Origin: Rhodobacter sp.
GTDB lineage: Bacteria; Pseudomonadota; Alphaproteobacteria; Rhodobacterales; Rhodobacteraceae
DNA: 10,471 bases
Direction: 5' to 3'
Assembly (NCBI GenBank): GCA_013824045.1
Contig: PNND01000498.1
Location: forward strand, 1 to 10,471
The position numbers and the translations under genes were made by a program. The notes under the pieces are model-generated. The model made no database searches, was not told the DNA's origin, and saw nothing but the letters and a program-made list of their open reading frames with translations. Position 1 is the stretch's first letter. Each line of letters starts with the position of its first letter. Shown here piece by piece: positions 1 to 5,340 of this stretch.

Positions 1-444
1 TGTCAGCGGGCGGTCTGATGGGCCACCCAGCAGCCCCGCCAGATGATCCTGCATCGCCCGGCGCGAGATCTGCACCAGTACCTGCCGCGTGCCTTCCTCC
101 CATGTCATCCGCGTCGGCAGATGCGGGTTCAGGATCGCCGCACGGTCGGGGGTGGACAGATAGGTGTCGCGCCCATTGGTGATTTCCGCCCCACCTTCCA
201 GCGGGATCTGCAGCAGGTAGAACCCACCCAACTCCCCCGGCGCGATCCGCGTCTTGGCCCCATATTCGATATAGTTCAGCGACAGCCGTTCCCCCGCCAG
301 ATGGTGATGGCAGGCATCAAACAATCCGCGCGCGCCAAGCGTTTCCAGGCGGTGCGGGCAGAACACCGCCGCCACACGCTCGCGTGCCTCATCAAGGTCG
401 CGGGTGCGGAACAGGGCATGATGGCGCAGCAGCGGCTGGTTCAT
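1..444 (-). CDS. AraC-family transcriptional regulator, N-terminal part (cut by window edge)
   Basis: The first 148 codons of a gene that runs off the left edge of the window with no stop. The translation starts MNQPLLRHHALFRTRDLDEA and continues with VFCPHRL, a GERLSLNYIEYG segment, LLQIPLEGGAEI and PDRAAILNPHLPTRM. This pattern fits the N-terminal cupin-like sensor domain of AraC regulators (AraC_binding_2 type), in which a small effector is sensed; the two C-terminal helix-turn-helix motifs would lie outside the window. The ATG has an AAGG about 9 nt upstream. It is transcribed away from the dehydrogenase/monooxygenase operon across a 185-bp gap, the usual arrangement for an AraC activator and its target. 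Domain assignment is by recognised sequence pattern. Control of the neighbouring operon is inferred from position only. Confidence 0.85.
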   Translation of the reverse strand, partial: MNQPLLRHHALFRTRDLDEARERVAAVFCPHRLETLGARGLFDACHHHLAGERLSLNYIEYGAKTRIAPGELGGFYLLQIPLEGGAEITNGRDTYLSTPDRAAILNPHLPTRMTWEEGTRQVLVQISRRAMQDHLAGLLGGPSDRPLT

Positions 445-629
445 CGGCGGCGACCTTTATGTCCTTGGCCTTGTTTTCTTGACCGAGCCTAGCATGACAG
501 CCGCCATTCCGACCTGCCCCGCCTGTCGATTTTTTCGTTTTCCGGATAATCCCCGCGCCCGGTGGATAGACCCCTTCCGTCAGCCCGTCACAATTCCTTC
601 AAATTCAAAGGAAATAGCGGAGGGCACGG
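445..629. promoter_or_regulatory. Divergent promoter region between AraC regulator and SDR-FMO operon
   Basis: This 185-bp non-coding stretch separates two divergent genes and is more AT-rich than its surroundings at 529-550 and 590-615. Two weak sigma-70-like options point toward the SDR. One is a GATAAT -10 at 545-550 with only a poor -35 (CTGTCG, 523-528). The other is TAGACC (567-572) with CACAAT (589-594), 16 bp apart, which would place transcription initiation inside the dyad at 594-613. The SDR ribosome-binding site GGAGGG (619-624) stands 5 nt before the ATG and supports that start. No convincing promoter for the AraC gene was found by eye. Promoter placement is tentative. Confidence 0.4.
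594..613. promoter_or_regulatory. 20-bp inverted repeat, candidate operator upstream of the SDR gene
   Basis: Arms TTCCTT (594-599) and AAGGAA (608-613) are perfect inverted repeats, and the centre AATT (602-605) lies on the same axis, giving 16 of 20 symmetric positions. Within it TTCAAA occurs twice head to tail (598-603 and 604-609). It ends 5 nt before the GGAGGG ribosome-binding site of the SDR. Size and symmetry suit a dimeric winged-helix repressor, and the tandem TTCAAA would equally suit an AraC monomer array. Which protein binds it, if any, is unknown. Confidence 0.4.
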
Positions 630-1397
630 ATGCGGGGATTGTCGGGCAAGGTGGCCATCGTGCCGGGGGGCTGCACGAAAATCGGGCGCGCGGTGGTGGA
701 TGCCTTCGTCGCTGCTGGCACGAAGGTAATGGTGGCCGACATCGCCCCGGGCGAGGGATTCGCGCCCGAGGTGGGGTTTCAATCCTGCGACCTGCGGGAT
801 GATGCCCAGATCGCGGCATTGGTCGCGGCCACCAAAGAGCGCTTCGGCCGCATCGATTTTCTGGTGAATGTCGCCTGTTCCTATCTGGACAACGGCGCCG
901 CCTCCACCCGCGCGGAATGGCTGGAAAGCCTGAATGTGAACGTGGTGGGATCGGTCATGCTCATGCAGGCGGCCGAGGCGGAACTGGCCGCGACCCGTGG
1001 CGCGATCGTCAATTTCGGCTCCATCTCTTCGCGCGTGGCGCAGACGGGGCGCTGGCTTTACCCGGTCTCCAAGGCCGCGATCCTGCAACTCACGCGCAAT
1101 CAGGCGATGGACCTTGCCCCCAAGGGCATCCGCGTCAACGCCGTCAGCCCCGGCTGGACATGGTCCAACATCATGGATCAGCTCACCCATGGCAACCGCG
1201 CCAAGACCGATGCGGTGGCCGCCCCCTTCCATCTGCTGGGCCGCGTGGCCAACCCGGAAGAGGTGGCCTCGGCCGTGCTCTTCCTCTGCTCGGATGAGGC
1301 AAGCTTCATCACCGGCACCGATCTCTGCGTCGATGGCGGCTATACCGCAATGGGGCCGGAACAGGCGGTGCCCGCCATCCCACTGCTGATGTCCTGA
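630..1397 (+). CDS. SDR-family NAD(H)-dependent oxidoreductase with atypical signature motifs
   Basis: A 255-residue protein, the normal size of classical short-chain dehydrogenases, which interconvert alcohols and ketones in the cytoplasm. The active-site set is present: Asn104, Ser131 (NFGSIS), Tyr144 and Lys148 (YPVSK), with the usual 13-residue Ser-Tyr spacing. Asp37 at the end of the second strand (VMVADI) favours NAD(H) over NADP(H). RVNAVSPGW (168-176) and FITGTDLCVDGGY near the C-terminus are typical. Two motifs deviate: the cofactor loop TGxxxGxG reads PGGCTKIG (12-19), and NNAG reads NVAC (80-83). The start is supported by GGAGGG 5 nt upstream. The FMO gene follows after 53 nt on the same strand, so it probably handles a substrate or product of that oxygenase. 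Family is certain; substrate is not recognisable. Confidence 0.92.
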   Translation: MRGLSGKVAIVPGGCTKIGRAVVDAFVAAGTKVMVADIAPGEGFAPEVGFQSCDLRDDAQIAALVAATKERFGRIDFLVNVACSYLDNGAASTRAEWLESLNVNVVGSVMLMQAAEAELAATRGAIVNFGSISSRVAQTGRWLYPVSKAAILQLTRNQAMDLAPKGIRVNAVSPGWTWSNIMDQLTHGNRAKTDAVAAPFHLLGRVANPEEVASAVLFLCSDEASFITGTDLCVDGGYTAMGPEQAVPAIPLLMS

Positions 1398-1402
1398 CCT
1401 TT

Positions 1403-1430
1403 GGCGAGGGGTCGCGATAAGGCCCCCGCC
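1403..1430 (+). other. Intra-operon stem-loop between SDR and FMO genes
   Basis: Within the 53-nt gap, GGCG-A-GGGG (1403-1411) can pair with CCCC-CGCC (1423-1430), giving eight GC pairs interrupted by one bulged A, around an 11-nt loop. No T-run follows, so it is not a canonical intrinsic terminator. It could slow exonucleases or set relative expression of the two genes. The FMO ribosome-binding site GGGGAA (1440-1445) starts 10 nt further on. Pairing is seen; role is inference. Confidence 0.4.
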
Positions 1431-1450
1431 CCAACCAACGGGGAACCACC

Positions 1451-2953
1451 ATGAAAATCGCCATCATCGGGGCCGGCTGCGCAGGCCTGACCACGGCACG
1501 CCACCTGCGCGACTTCGGCCATGACGTGACCGTGTTCGAAAAGGTGCATGACGTGGGCGGCGTCTGGTCCACAACGCGGCTTTATCCCGGCGTGTCGACG
1601 CAAAATGGCAAGGACACCTATCACCTGTCCGATTTCCCGATGCCCAAACATTATCCCGAATGGCCGTCAGGCCAGCAGGTGCAGGCCTATCTCAACACCT
1701 ATGCCGATCAGTTCGGTCTGAAACCCTTGATCCGCCTGTCCACTCCCGTGACCCATGCCGCGCAGGGTGCGGATGGGCGCTGGACCGTCACCTTCCAGCC
1801 CGCAGGGCAAGCGGAACAGACGGACAGCTTCGATTTCCTGACGATCTGCAACGGCATCTTTTCCGCCCCTGCCATCCCCGATTTCGCCGGGGCTGAGGCG
1901 TTCAAATCCGCAGGCGGCACGATCTGCCATTCCTCGGAATTCCTCGATCTGGAACAGGCGCGCGGCAAGCATGTGGTGGTGATCGGCTACGGCAAATCCT
2001 CCTGCGATGTCGCGGTGGGGCTGGTGGATTCGGCGGCATCCATGACCGTGGTCGCACGCGAACTGATCTGGAAGATGCCCAAGAAGCTCGCGGGCGTGCT
2101 GAATTACAAATACCTGTTCCTCACCCGGATGGGCGAGGCGCTATTCCCCTATATCCGCCTGCAGGGGGTTGAGAAATTCCTGCACGGTGCAGGCCGCCCG
2201 GTGCGCAATTCCATGCTGGGTTCGGTGCAGTCGGTGATCACGAAACAGCTTAAACTCAAACAGCGCGGGGCGCTGCCGCGCGGGTCGTTTGAACGGATCG
2301 CGCGGTCCACCGTCAGCCTTGTCACCGACGGCTTCTTCGATCTGGTCGAGAAAGGCCGTATCACCATCAAGCGCGACACCGCAATCGACCAACTGGTCGT
2401 GGAAGGCGGCCGCCGCTTTGCCCTGCTGAAAACGGGCGAAAAGATCCCCGCGGACATCGTGATCTGCGGCACGGGTTGGCGGCAAGAGGTGCCCTTCCTC
2501 GACGCAGCCCTTCAGGCCCGCATCATGGACGATCGCGGCAATTTCCGCCTCTATCGCTGCATCCTGCCGACAGGTGTGCGCAACCTTGCCTTCAACGGAT
2601 ATAACTCCTCGTTCTTTTCGCCCCTGTCGGCGGAAATGGGCGCGCTCTGGATCGCCGCCCATCTGGGCGGCGCGCTGGACCTGCCGTCCGAGCGCGCACA
2701 GCTTGAGGCGACCGATGCCCGCCTGCGCTGGATGGAGGACCGGACCGAGGGCAAACACGCGCGCGGCACCAACATCATCCCCTTCTCCATGCATCAGGTG
2801 GATGAGTTGCTAGAAGATATGGGTCTGTCCATCGGCCCGATGCAACGCTTCATGGAATGGCAGATGCCTGTCAAACCGGGCGCCTATGCCCGCGTGGCGC
2901 GTGACCTGCACCGCAGGCTCGACAGCGCCGAAGGCAAACCCGCCATGGCGTAA
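1451..2953 (+). CDS. FAD/NAD(P)H flavin-containing monooxygenase (FMO-type, class B)
   Basis: A 500-residue single-component flavoprotein monooxygenase. It has an N-terminal FAD Rossmann motif GAGCAG (7-12) with Glu30 at the end of strand 2, GGVW (36-39), the FMO-like stretch LYPGVSTQN (44-52) and DFPMP (61-65), a second dinucleotide site GYGKSS (179-184) for NAD(P)H, and CGTGW near 339-343. The FMO fingerprint FxGxxxHxxx(Y/F) is recognisable as AGGTICHSSEF (154-164), but the first Phe is Ala. The Trp that ends type I Baeyer-Villiger fingerprints is absent, so FMO-like chemistry (N or S oxygenation, or Baeyer-Villiger oxidation by an FMO) is favoured. GGGGAA lies 5 nt before the ATG. It probably shares a transcript with the SDR, and it ends 5 bp from the convergent regulator. 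Substrate unknown. Confidence 0.9.
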   Translation: MKIAIIGAGCAGLTTARHLRDFGHDVTVFEKVHDVGGVWSTTRLYPGVSTQNGKDTYHLSDFPMPKHYPEWPSGQQVQAYLNTYADQFGLKPLIRLSTPVTHAAQGADGRWTVTFQPAGQAEQTDSFDFLTICNGIFSAPAIPDFAGAEAFKSAGGTICHSSEFLDLEQARGKHVVVIGYGKSSCDVAVGLVDSAASMTVVARELIWKMPKKLAGVLNYKYLFLTRMGEALFPYIRLQGVEKFLHGAGRPVRNSMLGSVQSVITKQLKLKQRGALPRGSFERIARSTVSLVTDGFFDLVEKGRITIKRDTAIDQLVVEGGRRFALLKTGEKIPADIVICGTGWRQEVPFLDAALQARIMDDRGNFRLYRCILPTGVRNLAFNGYNSSFFSPLSAEMGALWIAAHLGGALDLPSERAQLEATDARLRWMEDRTEGKHARGTNIIPFSMHQVDELLEDMGLSIGPMQRFMEWQMPVKPGAYARVARDLHRRLDSAEGKPAMA

Positions 2954-2958
2954 CGCCG

Positions 2959-3513
2959 TCAGGGCCGCCGGTGGGTGGCCGCAACGCGCGAGATTTCCTC
3001 GTAGATCCCCGACAGCAGGTTCAGCGTGCGCGTGGCTTCGGCCAGGCGTTCGCTGAACCCCGGCACATTGGCCACCGCCTGCAACAACAGCCGCCGCCGC
3101 AGCGCGCCGTAATCCTCGGTCACGCGCAGACCTTCCTCGGTCACCTCATAGGTGACACCCGACCGCCCCGCCCCCTTGCGCAACACCAGCCCCGCCCCGA
3201 TCAGCTTGCGCAGCGAATACTGGATATTGGGCACGTCATCCCGGTTCGTCAGCCGCGCCAGATCCTTGATCGTCTTGGGCCGGTCATTCATGCGGATGAT
3301 GTGCAACAGCGCATTCTCCGGCCCGGTCGCGGCCAGATCGCAGACGGAGGCAAGGCATTCCGATTGCCAGCGCCCGAATCCCTCGAAGGTCCGCATCAAG
3401 GCGAATTCCAGTTCGGTCGTGTCCACCTCGACGGCGCTTTGCGCCAGATGCCAGTGCCAATCCAGCCCCCGCACCCGCCCATCATTTTGAACTGGAATGA
3501 TTTTGTCTGCCAT
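2959..3513 (-). CDS. MarR-like winged-helix transcriptional regulator (COG5631 type)
   Basis: 184 residues from the ATG at 3513. This start is preferred over an in-frame GTG at 3549 because AAAGG stands 8-9 nt upstream of the ATG. The centre carries a winged-helix pattern: GPENALLHIIRMNDRPKTIK, then DLARLTNRDDVPNIQYSLRK (recognition helix region), then AGLVLRKGAGRSGVTYEVTEEG (wing). This resembles proteins annotated as winged-helix DNA-binding or predicted MarR-family regulators. An acidic N-terminal segment (VDTTELEFALMRTFEGFGRW) and a C-terminal helix probably dimerise. The gene is divergent from the luciferase-like monooxygenase operon with a 115-bp gap, so it is a likely local, ligand-responsive repressor of that operon and of itself. 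It is convergent with the FMO gene, with 5 bp between stop codons and no obvious terminator. Confidence 0.8.
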   Translation of the reverse strand: MADKIIPVQNDGRVRGLDWHWHLAQSAVEVDTTELEFALMRTFEGFGRWQSECLASVCDLAATGPENALLHIIRMNDRPKTIKDLARLTNRDDVPNIQYSLRKLIGAGLVLRKGAGRSGVTYEVTEEGLRVTEDYGALRRRLLLQAVANVPGFSERLAEATRTLNLLSGIYEEISRVAATHRRP

Positions 3514-3628
3514 CGGATCCGCCTTTTGCTGGCCTGACTCTGGCCGCACACGGCCGTTGACGCAAATGGAATTTACGATAGACTTTCAAACATAAAATAC
3601 TTCAAAACTCCAACAGGGACTGCTTACA
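3514..3628. promoter_or_regulatory. Divergent promoter/operator region between regulator and LLM monooxygenase operon
   Basis: An AT-rich island (about 3562-3610) between divergent genes. A plausible plus-strand promoter is TTGACG (3557-3562), a 16-bp spacer and TAGACT (3579-3584). Direct repeats ACTTTCAAA (3582-3590) and ACTTCAAAA (3599-3607) begin 17 bp apart and would overlap the start of transcription, a position suited to repression. A perfect 5-bp inverted repeat GGCCG-CACA-CGGCC lies at 3542-3555, in the regulator's probable leader. The monooxygenase ribosome-binding site AGGGA (3615-3619) is 9 nt from its ATG. I could not settle a minus-strand promoter. The motifs are seen; their function is inferred. 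Confidence 0.45.
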
Positions 3629-4720
3629 ATGACCCAACACCCGATGCTCTCGGGCGATCGTTTTCGCCTTGGCACCTTTTCCACCAACTGTTCCTCGGGG
3701 ATGACACCCACAAAGGTGCCCGAACGCTGGAACAACAGCTGGGACAACAACCTGAAACTGGCGCAAATGCTCGATGAGGCGGGGATCGACTTCATGCTCC
3801 CCATCGCGCGCTGGATCGGCTACGGCGGCGAGACGGATTTCCACGGCGGCGTGCTGGAAACCATGACATGGGCCGCGGGCCTGCTGGCCGCCACTAAGAA
3901 CATCGCCGTTTTCGCCACCATCCACACCGCCGCCAACCATCCCGTCGTGGTGGCCAAACAGATGGCCACGATCGACCAGATCGGCCATGGCCGCGCCGGG
4001 CTGAACATCGTCGCGGGCTGGAACAAGCCGGAATATGAGGCGCTCGGTCTGACCCTGCCAGACGATCACGAAACCCGCTACGCCTATGCGCAGGAATGGT
4101 TCGATCTGGTCCGCAAGCTGTGGACATCGGAAGATCACTTCGACTGGGACGGCACGTATTTCAAAGCCGCCAAGGTGAAGGGCGACCCCAAGCCGATGCG
4201 CGGAACGGTGCCCATCATCAACGCCGCAGGCAGCCCGCAGGGCCGCGAATTCGCCACCGACAATGCCAATTTCCTGTTCACCCCCGCCATCGACCTTGAA
4301 CGCTCAAAGGTGGAAATCGCGGAACTGAAGGCGCAGGCCAAGGCCAAGGGGCGCGATGTGAACGTGCTGACCTTCAGCCACGTCATCTGCCGCCCGACCG
4401 AGGATGAGGCAAAGGAATATGCCGATTACACCGCCGTGCAGAATGCCGATACCGATGCCGTCGACAATCTGGTGCGCTTGCAATTCGCCCATGCCCACAG
4501 CTTCCCGCATGATCTGCTGGCCCAGATCAAGCATCTCTTTGCCCTCGGCCATGGCGGATTTCCCCTGATCGGCACGCCGGAACAGGTGGCCGACGGAATC
4601 GTGAAGCTGCATGCGACAGGATTTGCAGGAACCACGCTTTCCTTTGTCGATTATGTCGAAGAGTTCCCCTATTTCCGTGACCATGTGCTGCCCCGGCTTG
4701 AGGCGGCAGGGATCAGATAG
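3629..4720 (+). CDS. Luciferase-like FMN-dependent monooxygenase (group C, RutA/SfnG-like)
   Basis: A 363-residue bacterial-luciferase-family oxygenase. Such enzymes use FMNH2 supplied by a separate reductase and O2. Family features include WDNNLKLAQMLDEAGIDFML (38-57), IARWIGYGGETDFHG (59-73), ATIHTAANHPVVVAKQMATIDQIGHGRAGLN (96-126), the NIVAGW motif (126-131) followed by KPEYEALG, a late INAAGSPQGREFA segment (197-209), and PLIGTPEQVADGIV near the C-terminus. The pattern is closest in memory to pyrimidine monooxygenase RutA (NLVTGWQKPEYE) and dimethylsulfone monooxygenase SfnG (NVVSGW), rather than to luciferase itself. No other rut or sfn genes are present, so the substrate is probably different. 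The flavin reductase gene follows 11 nt downstream, which supports a two-component system. Expression is probably controlled by the divergent winged-helix regulator. Confidence 0.9.
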   Translation: MTQHPMLSGDRFRLGTFSTNCSSGMTPTKVPERWNNSWDNNLKLAQMLDEAGIDFMLPIARWIGYGGETDFHGGVLETMTWAAGLLAATKNIAVFATIHTAANHPVVVAKQMATIDQIGHGRAGLNIVAGWNKPEYEALGLTLPDDHETRYAYAQEWFDLVRKLWTSEDHFDWDGTYFKAAKVKGDPKPMRGTVPIINAAGSPQGREFATDNANFLFTPAIDLERSKVEIAELKAQAKAKGRDVNVLTFSHVICRPTEDEAKEYADYTAVQNADTDAVDNLVRLQFAHAHSFPHDLLAQIKHLFALGHGGFPLIGTPEQVADGIVKLHATGFAGTTLSFVDYVEEFPYFRDHVLPRLEAAGIR

Positions 4721-4731
4721 GAGAACGGCAG

Positions 4732-5223
4732 ATGGCCGAACCAGACGGCAAGGCGTTTCGCGATGCGATGCGCGCCTTTGTGGGCAATTGCAGCGTGATC
4801 ACCGTGGGCGAGGGCGAGGAGGCGACAGGGTTGGTCGTCACCTCGGCCATCTCGCTTTCGGCCGAACCGCCCTTGCTGCTGGCTTGCGTGAACCGCTCGG
4901 CCTCCAGCCACCCGCTTTTTGCGCGTTACGGCCATTTCGGCTGGAACTCGCTCGGGGCGGCGCATCAGCCGGTGGCGGAACGCTTCTCGGGCTTTGCCGG
5001 GGTGCGGGGTGCTGCGCGGTATGAAGGGTCGGAATGGGAAACCGCCGTCACCGGGGCGCGGCTCTTGAAGGGCGCACCTGCCGCTTTTGACTGCACGCTG
5101 GAAGAGATGATCGACCGTGCCACCCATTCCATCCTGATCGGGCGGGTGCGCGCCATCCGCACCACGCCGGGCGCGGGGGCGTTGATGTATTGGAACGGCG
5201 CCTATCGCGCGCTGGAGGCCTGA
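4732..5223 (+). CDS. Flavin reductase (HpaC/RutF-like), partner of the luciferase-like monooxygenase
   Basis: A 163-residue FMN-binding split-barrel protein of the flavin reductase-like family. It would reduce FMN with NAD(P)H and pass FMNH2 to the upstream monooxygenase. Recognisable segments are TGLVVTSAISLSAEPPLLL (32-50), CVNRSASSHPLF (52-63), FGWNSLGAAHQPVAERFSG (69-87) and HSILIGRVRAI toward the C-terminus, followed by the short YWNGAYRAL ending common in this family. AGGAG (4719-4723) overlaps the TAG stop of the monooxygenase and lies 8 nt from the ATG, so translation is closely linked and the start is firm. It is the last gene of the plus-strand block, and hairpins follow it. Whether it prefers NADH or NADPH cannot be read from the sequence. 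Confidence 0.9.
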   Translation: MAEPDGKAFRDAMRAFVGNCSVITVGEGEEATGLVVTSAISLSAEPPLLLACVNRSASSHPLFARYGHFGWNSLGAAHQPVAERFSGFAGVRGAARYEGSEWETAVTGARLLKGAPAAFDCTLEEMIDRATHSILIGRVRAIRTTPGAGALMYWNGAYRALEA

Positions 5224-5230
5224 GGCCGCA

Positions 5231-5263
5231 AGGGGGGGCACCTGCCCCCCCTGTTCCTTTTCC
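5231..5263 (+). terminator. Rho-independent terminator after the flavin reductase gene
   Basis: A run of seven G (5232-5238) pairs with seven C (5245-5251), extended by A5231-T5252 outside and C5239-G5244 inside around a four-base ACCT loop, and followed by a T-rich tail (TGTTCCTTTT, 5252-5261). It begins 7 nt after the TGA stop. The very stable stem plus T-tail supports termination of the plus-strand operon. Confidence 0.75.
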
Positions 5264-5296
5264 TCCGCCCCCCGCGCAGCGGGGAGGGCGGATTTT
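5264..5296 (+). terminator. Second hairpin with T-run; back-up terminator or REP-like element
   Basis: TCCGCCC-CCCGC (5264-5275) pairs with GCGGG (5279-5283) and, after a two-base GA bulge, with GGGCGGA (5286-5292), around a GCA loop. TTTT follows directly (5293-5296). The 12-bp stem plus T-run forms a second plus-strand terminator in tandem. The sequence just after it (GGGTATTTGGGCCAAGGTGA, 5297-5316) resembles, from memory, short intergenic repeats common in Rhodobacterales, so a dispersed repeat origin is possible. Confidence 0.6.
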
Positions 5297-5340
5297 GGGT
5301 ATTTGGGCCAAGGTGAATGGGCCGAAGAAAGGTTTCGGTA

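Noticed and set aside
588..1232. Minus-strand open frame of 214 codons opposite the SDR gene
   Set aside because: Antisense to a convincing SDR with intact catalytic residues; no independent support.
2141..2794. Long minus-strand open frame (217 codons) opposite the FMO gene
   Set aside because: It lies wholly antisense to a clearly recognised flavoprotein and its translation matches no family; such frames are common in GC-rich genes.
2947..2957. GGCG-TAA-CGCC hairpin at the FMO stop codon as terminator
   Set aside because: Only four pairs and no T-run; it is more likely coincidence in GC-rich sequence.
3511..3549. GTG at 3549 as start of the winged-helix regulator
   Set aside because: The ATG at 3513 has AAAGG at suitable spacing, whereas the GTG extension adds 12 residues of no family character and contains part of the GGCCG-CACA-CGGCC repeat.
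3602..4138. Minus-strand open frame of 178 codons opposite the luciferase-like monooxygenase
   Set aside because: Antisense shadow of a gene with strong family motifs; no ribosome-binding site or family pattern of its own.
3629..5223. Annotation of the pair as rutA/rutF
   Set aside because: Sequence style is related, but no other rut genes accompany them, so transferring the pyrimidine-degradation name would overclaim.
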